Counted from the stretch's first letter, positions 38,101-49,678 are shown. The stretch: 64,000 nt of DNA from Capitulum mitella (GCA_030062745.1 CP099846.1:24221701-24285700); one strand, 5' to 3'. Notes: generated by a model not told the origin, from the letters alone. A program made the numbers and translations.

Positions 38101-38339
38101 TTGCCAATCATCATTAAGGACTACATGCCGTCCTTCAAGCATAATGACGGGCAATGCCCAAACCTTGCCCGTCCTTGCACGTGCGCTGGTGGTGCCTGCC
38201 GCCTTTCTGCTTGGAAAGAGCGAAGCTGGCCTTGGCTGGGATACGAAGCGCTGGTGGCAGGACTGTTCGTCGGCATCGCAATATCTGGCATTTCCGATTT
38301 TTATCATCTGCGTAAGCACGCCACAGCAAGACGTGCACT
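35111..38339. other. Spacer with a GC-rich patch at 36.2-36.5 kb
   Basis: Apart from the doubtful exon at 36083-36559, no gene or repeat family is recognised. Confidence 0.4.
36083..36559 (+). CDS. Doubtful hypothetical exon
   Basis: A plus-strand open stretch follows a good acceptor (TTTCTGCATTTCCAG, AG at 36083-36084). It begins with ordinary composition (DDLTPPPDLG, APELEQLLWAACGYLG), then turns into GC-driven Arg-rich sequence. No family is recognised and no clear donor was chosen. It could be an exon of an unrecognised gene or chance. Confidence 0.15.
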   Translation, partial: QLTVNTSTRNDDLTPPPDLGRTKSGMPSSFFCRLNSISAPELEQLLWAACGYLGPRLFRPLCRRRRGPAGRGKTLPAAGGFRAMTSAADADALSSESRPRSAAANEPQKPCTPRLFSGACLELPAKPVCSRRSCRSRAPQDLSRISACCCCSWLKWTQ

Positions 38340-38850
38340 GTGAGAAGGCGTCACCTTGAAAGGAAACAGCTACAAGCGCAGCGTTGTTACCCCAGCGACC
38401 CTCACGACCGCCTCCGCCCACGGCACGCGCCGCCGCCGCGCCACCATCGCCGCCGCGCCGCCCTCCGCCAACCCATAACGCGAGGTCAAGTGTCAGCGGC
38501 GACTCAAGGTGAGAGCGCGGTCGGCGCCGGCGAGCCGCCCGTTGCCACGGTCTGGCACCGCGGGCGGCGCTCGACAGAGGAGGCAAAGCCGGGTGTGCCG
38601 TGACCTGGACCCCGGGGCTCGCCAGCCGCGGCCGCGGCAGGACGGCATCACGTCCGGGCCCAGAGGACGAGGTCAGAGGCTCAGGGTGTGTGTGCTGGGA
38701 GGTGGCCTTGAAACTCGGTGGTACCGCTGAGCCGGTCTGGGCTCAGTTTCCTACCCCGCCCAGGCCGTGCGCCCAGTGGCCTTGGTGGACCAAGAGAGGA
38801 AAGAAAGTACCTGAGGCCGGTGAGCTACGTTAAACGGGTGTTGTCCCAAC
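38340..38850. promoter_or_regulatory. GC-rich island with donor-like site
   Basis: GC- and CpG-rich. On the plus strand GACTCAAG is followed by GTGAGAGC at 38509, a good 5' splice-site match that could end a first exon. No protein is recognised. Confidence 0.3.
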
Positions 38851-41800
38851 CTCGGCTTTGCACAGGAAAAAGGAAATTGGTTACTTCGGCAAACGACATA
38901 ATGTGCCATTTTGTCCCGCCGAGCCGGAAAACCACCGCTCTCCGCGAATCTGGTATTTTAACTGGTGGAGTTTACCGCGATTTTCTGAAGCTGAAAGCTT
39001 TTTGCTGTCGTAGGTGTCCTCCAGTGTTTCCAGAACATTGTCAATAATTCTTGAAATCACTTTCGATGATGTTATAGAATGAGTGTTCCCAGCCAGGGGC
39101 GTAAAGTTGCGCATCTTTGGTATTAAGCTTTCGATACAAAAGAAAATCTTTGGTACGAGTTCTATACCGTTATCTCGACCCCTTCGTGTTTTCTTGATCT
39201 ATAAAACGTGTTTTTGCTCTATAAAACGAAATAAGAAATAAATACGTCATCGTAAATACGTTATCAATTTCACATTTTAGCGCTCAATAAGTTCACTTTT
39301 TCTTTATGTTCCCAGTCCCCTATATTTCGGGCATTGTGCCACAGGATATCAGGATTTTATGGCATCCCATAAAATGATTTTTAGGCCCTCTGGTAACACG
39401 AAGATCGGGCGGCTTTCTTCTCATCGTTTTTTTTTTCGTTTAGATAAGGTCACCCACGATGAGTTCTGGCGTTCATACGACTGCTGCTGTTGAAACACTC
39501 TGTCCTTCAATGGACCTTTCATGACGTGTTGGGCTCACTCAAATGGACCTGCCGGAGGTCAAATGTAGGGAAAATCAGCGCCTGTTGTGCAGAAAGAGCA
39601 AGCTCCGAACGCTGGTCCCGCTGATCCCTCTGTTCTGGTTAGTGTTCCGTGTCAGCAGCATGACAGTCCGGGACGGTACTTCATCGTGGAGATTTCCGAT
39701 CAAAGCGATTCAGGTAAGCAGGGGTGGAGGAACCACTAATGTACTAGGGTCTTGCTCCCACTCCCCTCCTTAAGCACTGCAATTTAACATTAACCATGTG
39801 GCGTTGACTTTGAATAATAATTTACGAATGGTCAGCGTCCCCTTAAAACGGACGTTCCGCTGTAAATACAAGTAAGATAGGAAGATGACGAACGCCACGG
39901 GGATCAGACACATCTCTCTAGAACACTCCTCAAGCGTGCTCACGTTGGTGTGATTGCAGCAGCCACGGGAAGCTCTTGCAGTTCCCCGTCTGAATACTCG
40001 CACTTAAAATCCCAGTGCTGGGGAATACCGAGTCAAGTCAAGGAAAAGGAGAATCGCTAGCTTTATTCCGAGCTCTGAATTGACCGCGCTGTTGGCCAAA
40101 GATACATTTATCCGTTATGACCTCTGAGTGTCTCAAACCACGACCCCTTGCAGCTGGACATTCGTTATGATTTGAGCTCTGCACTCTGAGGTCTCCTCGG
40201 GCACGCGCTGTGGCAACCTGCACCCAGCATGGAACGGCCCGCGAAATGCGGGTCGGGTCAAGGCTCCTCGAACGACGGGCCGTCACGTGCACGTCACGTG
40301 CCGATTATGTGCCAGCCGTTTCTCGGCGCTAGCACGATCCGGCCGGGCCCAACAGGTTCACCAGCAGGTCGAGAGCTTCGGGAAAACAAGTTGCCTAATC
40401 GAGGGCACTGGGAGCATTGCTCTTTAATCCATCAGGCGTGCGGGGGATTGGTAAGGAGCAGCCGAAGCAGCTGTTTTCAGTCAACGGCCGTGCCTTTTCC
40501 TTCATTCCCTCCTAGAGCGTCTACAAAGGAAATGGACACCGCACAGCCAGAAATGAATGTCGTTCGTGCATACTGTTACCATATTTATGATTTTGTGTAA
40601 TCCAGTCGGCCTAAAAGCTGCATTTCACGGCCAGGCTTAGACCACTGCCACGTTGGCAGCTTTCTAGATCGAGCCCTCGGGTCTCACCGGTTCTAACCGG
40701 TCGAATCCGGTTAGTTTCAGCACCACCGATCCTGCGATCGGCCATCAGAATTCTGATCTCGGAGGGCTCCGGGTCGCGTCATTCTTATCTGCCTGTTTAA
40801 CGTCTGACTTACTGACGTTTGTGGCAGTGCACTTGTGGCCGCTTGACCTTTGGTGGGCCGGTGCGTAGATAAGCATCTCCTCAGGTTTTTTGAGGACAGC
40901 TAAAAACGAATAGGCGCAGAGATACAGAACTTAAGCACATTTTTACACAACATTTTTACACCCTGCATAAATTTTTAAGGTCCGGATCACCTCATGTCAT
41001 TGACCTAGGACAGGTGAAATAGGACCATGCTCCAAAAAATAGGACTGGCTTAAGGATTTGTGAAATGCACCGACTGAGATGGAAGTTGCCACGTTGATAG
41101 AACATGGCAAATGGAAAAAACTATGTTGTCTCGATTTTTTGGCAGTGTCCTGGTCATTAACCTGAAGTCAGATATACGACCACGACGGGAAGAACTTGCT
41201 TTTAAAGGTGACCCAATCCACTCTGACTGGTATAGCCTACCAGGCTGACCTGGTATAGCCTTTTGAGATGTTCTGTCTGTTTTCAATGCGAACACACTTT
41301 GTATGGCCAGAAATGATGAGGCGGGCTCTTGACGGACGGCACTGCGGCCAGCGGCTCCGGGCTGGCCTTTACGAATTTTACGAATTTCCATAACGGAAAT
41401 GGACATGCCTACACCAGTGATGCCGACTCATATTCTCTGGCGGGCCATGGTCCCCAATGTGGATCTTGGCCGCTCAATAGCTGCGTCGGCCCCCCAATAT
41501 TTTCTGTCGGTTTCAGCAAGGAAAAAAGGCATTAATAACGGAAAGAAGGCCCGCAGTAGATATGAAAAAGGCAGAAAGCATAGAACAAAACCATTAACAG
41601 GTTTTGTGACGAAACGGGCACACGGTTTAGGGACGTCAGTTTATGTAGGCTTGGTAGTGCTAGGGGTCTACCAATACTGAACTGGCCTCTACGAATGTTC
41701 CTCTGGGCCTTAACATTTTCTTTATGTATGTATATTTTTCTCAGGAAATGTTATATCGCGGTTCTACATATGAAATATCCAGTTGGAATAAGAACAAGAA

Positions 41801-41923
41801 ACATGAATCGCATGCAACAAAATAAAAGCACAGATATATACATATCTTTATAACTATATCTGTATCACTCTACATGTTAATCTATATGTGCATATGTATA
41901 GATTATACATATGTATATATGGG
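38851..41923. other. Spacer; faint MITE2 similarity at 40.9-41.2 kb
   Basis: ATTGACCTAGGACAGGTGAA, TGCTCCAAAA and TGGTCATTAACCTGAAGTCA recall the MITE2 inner part but are strongly diverged. Nothing else is recognised. Confidence 0.4.
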
Positions 41924-42443
41924 GATATATAGGAGAGTCCTTCGGCGCTGTTTTGGTCTTTTTCAAAAGTGCTTTTCCATGCTTTTGTTGGACTCATTGA
42001 AAGAATGGCTTGTGCAAATTTCGCCCATTTTGATCGGCGTTTGCCAATGTCTTCTGGAGATTGAATGTTGCTTGTTGAGCGTTGCAGTCTCCAGTACTGT
42101 CTGCATATGGGCGGCCCGAGTACATGCCAAACAATACTCCAGAACTCAACAACTCGGATCCCGACGACCTCATAAGGGAACCCGAACTGACCCGCACCTG
42201 CTCGCCTGGTGCTAGCGGCCAGCCTCATACAGACAACATGGGAGACTGCAACGCCAAGGAAATGACGTTCAGCCTCCATGTGACAGCTTGGTAAACACCG
42301 ATCGAATTCGACGAAATCTTGTGTCAGCCATGCTGTCAATAACTCCAACAAAAGCATGGGAACGTTGAAGAACAAAGCTGAACGAAAAAAAAGGAAAAAA
42401 AAATCAAAACAGCATTGAACGGCCAGCCTAGGATATATATAAT
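41924..42443. repeat. Fold-back (long inverted) repeat
   Basis: Arms of roughly 200-250 bases are inverted around about 42150. A 16-base perfect core, CCATGCTTTTGTTGGA at 41977-41992, is mirrored at 42344-42359. Further matches include GATCGGCGTTTGCCAA against GATCGGTGTTTACCAA, and GCGTTGCAGTCTCC in both arms. The arms are roughly 75-80 per cent alike by eye. The ORFs on both strands here are products of the repeat. Confidence 0.8.
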
Positions 42444-42545
42444 CTTTTCTTTGACAAATGGCAAGAAAACCCAAAAATTTCCTTTGGTTAAAATAACGGG
42501 GCCAAAATCCGTTGGGGAACCCACGTTTGGCGGAGATTATACTTG
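42440..42545 (-). repeat. Dispersed repeat R3, copy 3
   Basis: On the minus strand the sequence reads GTGGGTTCCCCAACGGATTT followed by TTATTTTAACCAAAGGAAA, matching the other two R3 copies. It directly adjoins the fold-back repeat at 41924-42443. Confidence 0.6.
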
Positions 42546-42559
42546 TCGGGCCTTCGGCT

Positions 42560-43971
42560 CGGCCCGGCCGGTGTTCCATAGGTTTTAATTAATGTTAATT
42601 AATTCGGGGAACCCCCGTCGCTGAAACGTTCACAAGCGAAACTGCAGTGCCGATTGACAGCTCACAGTCGACCAGGAGCAGCACCTGCTGGTCCCATTTG
42701 ACGCCGTAATCGAAGTAGTCGGGCGTTAAATGGACCGTTTTGTTTATCACCTGACATGCTCGGCTACGGCTGTCACTGCCTGCACTGTGCCGCCGTTGCA
42801 GACGTCCTGAACAGACTGAAAGATCTTTTTCACTATTGGTTTACGAGTTGTATGTTCGTTTCGTTACCCGACTGCAATATTTGCACCACTTCATGTAGAA
42901 TACAGATCACAGCTTGGTCCGCTCCCTAAAGCAATCATTCGCTGTCTCTCGCTCGTTTATCGTGACTTTTCAGTGCCAGAGCGCTTTGCCACGATTTCAA
43001 CAGGTGTTTATTACGGCGACGGTAACGGAATTAGCACGCACGGTCTTGAGGACATCGAACCAGCGCGTGCACGAATTAGCTGTGCGCTCGGAACAAAAAC
43101 CCGATCACACTACTGAGAGGGTCGACATTCACTGCGCACCACCACGCTGGAGAGGTAACTACGTCCAGTTACCCGCACCACAAAATGCTCCTTAATCGCG
43201 GGCTAATTCAAAGTTACGTCGCGCTACCGCCAACGGCAGGCATTCCACGCTCCTGAAAGCTGGCCCCGACCTGACTAGGCGCAGAGTACTAACGTATTGC
43301 ATGCGAGTTCGCCATTCGTATCAAATGTGCACGCGAGGCGGGACAGTCGGCGTTTGAGTGGTCTTTTGGGACCACTTCTGGTGTGCACCAAATCTTAACA
43401 GGAAAAGGCATCATGACTCCTATCAACCCGGACAGCCGTCAGCATTTTTTCTTCTTTTTTTTACTGTCATTCATTTAAAACAATGGTGGCGTGTCCACTC
43501 CCATAATTTCAAACGAGTAACGAACTCCACATAACGCTCCCAGCAACCGACGACTTGGTCAGAACAGTGGTTCGTGTGATGGCGTTAGTTAACATGTATT
43601 CCTCCGGCAGCCGTTCGCCGACCCACGTAGAAAAGGCGGCCGTTCCCGACTGCATTCACACTCCGCCCGCTATTGTGCCTGGACCCGAATACTGAGAGCT
43701 ACCGGACCCGAAAAGTCGGCGTCAGCGCCGCGCCGGCCGCGCACGTCACAACCGCCCGGCCGCCAGAACAGAACAACGGAGAGCGCGCGCACCGAGACTC
43801 CAAACTGGGTCCAACCGAACGGATACACGATCCAACAACGTCAGAGGTCCCGTCTGAGTCCCCCCCCCAGCGCGTCACTCGCGACGGAACGCCGCAGCAC
43901 GCACCAGCGCCACAGCGCGTCTGCCCGCGCCCGCCGCCGACTAGACCATCTACGAGCCGGCGCGGCCGGCG
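42560..43971. other. Drp1 3' flank, no gene recognised
   Basis: The first 250-300 bases past the Drp1 stop (toward lower coordinates) are GC-rich, then the sequence becomes mixed. Apart from the poly(A) candidate at 43007-43012 I see nothing to annotate. ORFs here do not resemble a known protein. Confidence 0.5.
43007..43012 (-). promoter_or_regulatory. Candidate poly(A) signal of Drp1
   Basis: AATAAA on the minus strand, about 960 bases past the Drp1 stop codon. I saw no other AATAAA on that strand in between. There is no clear GT-rich element, so the call is tentative. Confidence 0.35.
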
Positions 43972-46827
43972 CTACCACACGTGCGTCTCGCGCACTTCAC
44001 TGATGATGGTGCTGGCGCGCTGCAGGGCGCGCAGCATCTCGGCGCTCTCGCGGCGCCGCTGCGCGATGTGCGGCGACTCGGAGAGCAGCGCGTCGATCTC
44101 GCTCGGGCTGTACAGCTTCGACACCAGCTCCGACTGCACGTTGTCCTTGACGTAGTTCACGAGGAAGTGCATGATGGCCTTGGGCACCGTGTCCTGGATG
44201 GACTTGCGCACGATGTAGAAGTACGACTTGATGAGCCGCTCGATCACCTCGCAGTCCCGCTGCTCGCGTTCCGACAGCTTCCGGCCCGGCTGCGACGGCA
44301 CCTCGGGCAGCAGGTTCACCGGCTTGCCCGGCGTCGACGGCTGCGGTGGCGGCGGCGGCGGCGGCGCGTCGCCGCGGCCCTGGTGCTGCGGCGTCGCCGG
44401 CGGCGTGCTCTCGGCCGAGCCGGCCGCACCGTCCTCGCCGCGCGCCGGCAGCAGCTGCGACAGCCAGTTGCTGTTGGCCACCTGCGAGTCGCTCGAGTAC
44501 TTGACGAGCCGGTTGCGCGGCGGCTCCTCCTCGGCCGGCTTCAGCAGCGCCACCTGGCCGCCGGGCGGCGGCGCCGACCGCGCCGGCCGGTGGCGCGCCG
44601 GCCGGCCGTCCTCCTCGGCGTTCTTGATGATCGACGACACCAGCGCCGCGTCCTTGTGGAAGTCCGGGTGCTTGGTGTTGATGTAGGCCAGCTCGATCTG
44701 CACCAAGTTCTCGACCATCTGGTTGGTGGGCGGCAGGCGGACGCGCAGCAGCTGCGTCACCACCTCCACGATGCGCTCGTGCAGCTTGGGGAAGCGCAGC
44801 ATCTCCTGCTGCACCTCGGTGCCGCAGTGCTGGATGATGCGCTGCATCTCCTCGTGCGCCAGCTCGACGCAGCGCAGCGACGGTTCCTCCAGCCGCGAGA
44901 TCTGACGCTTGACCAGCAGCTCGAAAGACACCTGGGGACATAGTGAGTTTGATTACAACCATACATGGCTGCCTGAGTCGCGTCCAAGTGCCCATAACAA
45001 ACGTGTTGACCGCACCGTGGCCGGAGTACCAACGGTTATCCAAAGCAGGCAGGCAGAAGATTACACAAAATGCATCAAAACGCAGGAACACATCGAAGAA
45101 ACCCATCGGAGCAATCATCCGTTTTTGATACCAGCCTTAGAGAAGGGTCAGTTCTGCAGCCCATTACCCAAGTTGAAACTCACTGATCTGACGACGGTGC
45201 ACTGATATCAGCACTGATGTGAGGAAAAAGGCTAACACAGTGAACATAGCTATCATCACGTATGGCTCGAAAAGTGATCACGTGTGACTTCACGACCAAG
45301 AACGCCGATGGCTCACCAAATGTTACGGTCACTGAGAAAAGAAATCTGCAGCCAGCCGAGACCCCACAACATATCCCAGCTCATCATCCCTTAAATTCTC
45401 TTCGACCCCTTCCCCCCCCCCGCCAACTACCCACTGGCACGCGGCAAACCAACCAGCCAAACTGAAAAGTAGCAGCCACTGAGCCAACAACCAAAACCAC
45501 AACCACCCGACACTCAACTACACACCCCTGCCGAAGAGCCCACAACAAACTCCCCCTCTGCTATTAGCCGGGCCGCCGAAGCCAGCCTCACCTCCGGTAT
45601 GAAGAGCGCCGGCCGCGGCCCGGTGGCGTTCCTTATAGCCGTCAGGATGTCCATCGCCGTGAGGCCGGTCAGCGGGTGGATCGAGTCGAGCACGCGGCCG
45701 AACGTCTCGTGGAAGATGTAGCAGATGCGCGCGCCACCGCACAGTTCTGTGGTCTCGATGTTGCGCGCCGTGCCCTCTATCGTCTGGCAGTAGGCCGAGG
45801 CGAACTTGGTGATGATCTGCAGCAGCGTGCGCGCCTTGTCCGACACGTCCTCGCCGTACGAGTTCAGCAGCGACTGGAACTGCGACGCCATCATGTTGAC
45901 GCGCGTCTTGAGGTCGGGCAGGCAGTCGCGGATGTGGTGCATCAGCAGCCGGTTCAGCGTCTTCCCGAGGTACTGCGAGCCGTTGCGGGCCGCCAGCGAC
46001 GGGTACTTGCGCTGGAGGAAGGCCACCTCGTCCCTGAGCGAGTCCTCGATGCTCTTGTTCTTCTGGATGTCCTGCTGCGACCGGTTCACCACGCCGATGA
46101 TGCCCAGCTTGACGGGCACGACCTTGCCGCAGAGCATGTCTATGGCGTCGGTGCCGGCGTCCATCAGGTCCAGCTTGGTGATGACGGCCAGCGTGCGCCG
46201 ACCGTCCGGGTCCACCTCGCGTGCGAACTTCAGGCTCTCCGCCGTCGACATGTCGATATTGGCCGCCGTCACCGCCAGGATGATGGAATTGGGGTTCGTG
46301 ATGTACTTCATAAGCAGCTCCTGGATCTGCACGTCGATGTCATCGGGCTGGTCGCCGACGGGCACCTTGGTGAGGCCCGGCAGGTCGACCAGCGTCAGGT
46401 TCACCACGTTCGGCGAGAAGATCTTGAGGCTGATGGGCTCCGGGCAGATGCCCTTGTTGGTGCCGGCGCGCTTGTCCGTCTCCTTCTCGATCTCGGTGCG
46501 CACCTCGTCCAGGTCCTTAAACACGCGCTTCGTGTGCAGGAAGCGGGCGAATTCGGGCACGTCCAGCGTGCCGTCCTCGGCCGAGCGGTGCTGCCGGTCG
46601 TCCAGCGGCGTGTGCATCAGCTGCAGCACGAGCGGGCAGCGCGTGACGATGCCCACGCCGCGCGGCAGGAAAGACCGGCCCACCAGGCTCTCCAGCACCG
46701 AGCTCTTGCCCGAACTCTGCGCGCCCACCACCACGATCTGCGGTAGCTGGATGGCGTCCGAGCCTACCGTGCTGAACACGTCCTGCAGCTTGTTCAGCAC
46801 CGGGATCAGCGCCTCCATCGCCGACAT
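43972..46827 (-). CDS. Drp1: Dynamin-related protein 1 (mitochondrial and peroxisomal fission GTPase)
   Basis: Drp1 assembles as helices on mitochondria and peroxisomes and uses GTP hydrolysis to divide them. Coding exons: 46827-45592 (412 codons) and 44931-43972 (319 codons plus stop), joined in phase 0 across a 660-base GT-AG intron; 731 residues against 736 in human DNM1L. GTPase motifs: P-loop GAQSSGKSS (35-43), switch Thr62, DLPG (148-151), TKLD (217-220), NRSQ (248-251). The stalk includes [18 protein letters not shown] and [16 protein letters not shown] low-complexity, Pro-rich variable domain spans about 513-620. The GTPase effector domain ends in RETHVW. It keeps a TP site at 612-613 and RKLS at 629-632, matching human regulatory sites Ser616 and Ser637. 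Met1 or Met4 could start; the family normally begins MEALIPV, favouring Met4 at 46818. A TGTCAG just before the first ATG looks like an acceptor, so a 5' UTR intron is likely. Oddity: Cys64 where homologues have Arg. Confidence 0.98.
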
Positions 46828-46829
46828 CC

Positions 46830-47290
46830 TGACAGCGGACGGAAGCAGGACTCCTCGTCAGCAGAGCGTAATGCTGGCTTTTGCAGCTGCTTGCTGAAAC
46901 AAAAGAATGATGGCTGGGAGGGTATATCCCAGACAGACATATAAGGGGCAGTGCAGTGTATTTTGTGGGCTTTTCCACCATAGCAGAAAAATTGAAAGAA
47001 ACAGAGCTGCAGAATTTGCACTGCCTTTCTATCATTCACTGCACACCTCCTGTCAAAATTTTCACCCTGGACGAGGTCAGGTCACTGACCTATGTCTGGT
47101 CAAAGAGCTCAACCTCCAAAAAGCTCTGACCCCCTGCAACTTTTTTGGGGGTTGGACTGAGTTTGCTAAACCTTGCAGGAACTACAGCAGATCATACAAG
47201 GTACAATTTGCACATGTCATATTTTCCAGGACACTCCAGGTCAATAACCTGATGTCAGGTCAATTTCACTCCAGTTTTTAAGACACTGTC
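46830..47290. repeat. Drp1 upstream region with diverged MITE2-like sequence
   Basis: 46950-47290 resembles the inner part of MITE2 at 29550-29800. Both share a block reading roughly CTCCAAAA...CTGCAACTTTTTTG and repeated TGACCT/AGGTCA motifs. It lies directly upstream of the Drp1 start codon and may be promoter, 5' UTR or first intron. The similarity is judged by eye. Confidence 0.5.
47079..47091. promoter_or_regulatory. Perfect IR1 nuclear-receptor-type palindrome upstream of Drp1
   Basis: AGGTCACTGACCT is two AGGTCA half-sites inverted around one base. That is the PAL1/IR1 arrangement bound by the ecdysone receptor EcR/USP and some other nuclear receptors. It lies 252 bases upstream of the first Drp1 ATG. 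Function is untested. Confidence 0.4.
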
Positions 47291-49360
47291 TAAATCTGAG
47301 CTGATTTTCATGGGACTGCAATGCTCAGATATTACCATTAACATAACCCCTCACATGTACTGCCATCAAGTCACCACAGCAACCATGACCTTGGCTCAGG
47401 TCATGCCCACCAATATGGATGCCTTCTATAAACCCAAACTTTTTGCCCAGAATTAGTAATCTGCAGCTCTGAAAAGTTAAAATAGATGCTTAATTCAAAT
47501 TTCAGGCCCAAAAAAATCTTATCTCACAATGCAGGGCAAAACAAGGTCACTACACATCATCCAAGGTCCATGGCTGTTTTTGACCTCAGCAATGCACTAA
47601 AGAGTTTGTGTGGCCTTGACTGGGTCACTGCAATGTGTAAAAACAGTGGCAGAGGTAAATTTCAACAAGAACGTTCTAGTAAACAAAAATTCTTGCATGG
47701 CCATGCACACTACATATTCCTCACCAATGCAGACCCATCAACTGGCATCAGAGGCAGCTAGCCAGTGATCTAATATGACCTCTCTTGGCCCCCAATAACT
47801 GTTCCTGGATCCCAAAAAATATTCCACTTGCCATGTAGACCTCAATACAACTCCGAGATTTTTTTTTACTCTATATCATTTGAAAAATTAGCTGACCTCA
47901 ACTGACAACTGGTTCAACCCGAAATCAAGCCTGGGTATCTATGGTGTGATCGGGTATCTAATCAGCACCCTCGCAAATGAAAATTAGCTGTAGAAACATG
48001 CTCATCAGCAAGAAGAAAACAGGACATAAATTTTACAAATGTACTAATTTGGAATGATGATGTGACCTGACCTGACTCAAGCTGAAGGCCAAAAGGTGGT
48101 ATGTCTACCAAAAAAGATTGCTTGGTGTCTTAATAGTTATCATGTAAGACAAAATTTAATACATTTTGAAATTTCTGGCTAAATTTTCCAAAATTTTTGA
48201 GTTTTTTAAAAATGTTGCATGTTTGAAGCCCTTCTCTTCTAATGTTTTTTGATGACATATCTCCCATTACCTTCTGGTGCATGATTTGCGAATTTGGGAG
48301 GGTTTTGAAATGTACCCGCCCTGGTGTGGGGAAGGTGGATCTGACCACTGGTGAGGGGTGGATTAAAAGCAGACCTCCTTTGCAGTGTTCATGGCTGGCA
48401 CATACTGGCACACAATACATCAGTCTGACATGTGTCACCTACCAATAACAGCCTCCAGTTTACTTCCCCCTGGAATTCTTTGCATGTGGCTTGCATGACT
48501 GGAGTTTGTGTGTAGTCTGCACCATTGTAGTTTAAGTGTAGTTTGTATATGCAATTTGTGTAATTCTTTCTGTAATTCTCAATTGTTGCAGTGCTCCTAA
48601 CACATAGCATCTATCCCTTTGTTTACTCTGCCCCTCCCTCAAATAGTCAGCTACAAAAGACATGGTATGCAATGCCTTGTTCAAATACACATTACTCAAC
48701 CCATTTCCACAAGAAATATGGTTCATACCCTATAAAGGTAAAAGATCTGACCATTCTGACCTTTCAGCATGTTTGTTGATGATCAGTATCAAAACTTAAG
48801 CTGTTTTGGGGCATTGTTAAACAAGCCATTTCATGATCATAACCAATATCAGAACCTCAAACAAAATGAAGGCACTACTAAAAAAACCCTAAGCAATGGC
48901 AAAAATGCATGATGTTGCTTAGCTGCAGCTGAAGTTAACAGCAAGGACAGATAAATATATTACCACTAACTTTCAGCCCACAAATATTACCTGAGAATCC
49001 TACTGACCTCTTAAAACACGATCACAAGACATCTGGATCTCAGCTCCGATCAGTCAGCTTGTCAGATCAACACTGGACAAGTACCGACTACGAAAACGAG
49101 CGCCATGATTAATGTAGGCAGAGGCAGTACTAGGTCCATTCTGATGCAACGGACGACAAAGGTGACAAGGCGTTCTGGATTCAGCATGATGACGAAATGT
49201 CTGTACATATTTCGGGACTATTTACCACAAATGAGTATCAGGTGTCAGGCCGCAGCTCAAAGTCCCTGTGTTTCTCCCCCGTTTCACGGTGAATTTCATC
49301 AATAATTCCTCTCCCGGTTTTCAGTCGCGTTGTTTTTGCCTCATCACGCCTCATTCGCTC
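47291..49360. other. AT-rich spacer, nothing recognised
   Basis: Short ORFs only. TGACCT/AGGTCA motifs continue to about 47.6 kb. Confidence 0.45.
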
Positions 49361-49678
49361 TCATTTTACAAGTACGATAAAAAATGAAATTTTAATGTAA
49401 TCCTGAGAACTGTAATTTATTTCGTCCTTGGAATTTACTCCAAATACACGAAACTTAGTTTTCTTATAGACGTTTCCGTCCGGCTGCTGGTTGTCGTCAT
49501 CGACCTTGCCTTGTCCTTGAACACCCATATCAGTCACGTGGTCCAAAAATGCAATGCTCTTCTGATCTTCCACTATCCTTTTCGGCATCACTTTACCCAG
49601 GATAGGTTCAGACCTTGTCACTGGACTCACGTTTACGTGTAATTTATATTGTCTTTCGGTGTGAAGAGGCGTAGCCAA
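49361..49678 (-). CDS. Hypothetical 105-codon ORF
   Basis: Starts at a true ATG and has a balanced, Lys/Asp/Val-rich composition in an otherwise AT-rich stretch with frequent stops, unlike the GC-driven ORFs elsewhere. I recognise no family, signal peptide or membrane segment. The hAT-type MITE at 49696 inserted just upstream of its start. It may be one exon of a gene or chance. Confidence 0.15.
   Translation of the reverse strand: MATPLHTERQYKLHVNVSPVTRSEPILGKVMPKRIVEDQKSIAFLDHVTDMGVQGQGKVDDDNQQPDGNVYKKTKFRVFGVNSKDEINYSSQDYIKISFFIVLVK

Noticed and set aside
41854..42579. Minus-strand ORF of 241 codons
   Set aside because: It spans the fold-back repeat and R3; both strands give similar peptides because the DNA is inverted. 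No protein family.
43981..44943. Plus-strand ORF of 320 codons opposite Drp1 exon 2
   Set aside because: It is an antisense shadow of GC-rich Drp1 codons, rich in Arg, His and Leu, with no family.
45676..46897. Two overlapping plus-strand ORFs of about 360 codons opposite Drp1 exon 1
   Set aside because: Antisense shadows; the minus-strand frame is unmistakably the dynamin GTPase and stalk.
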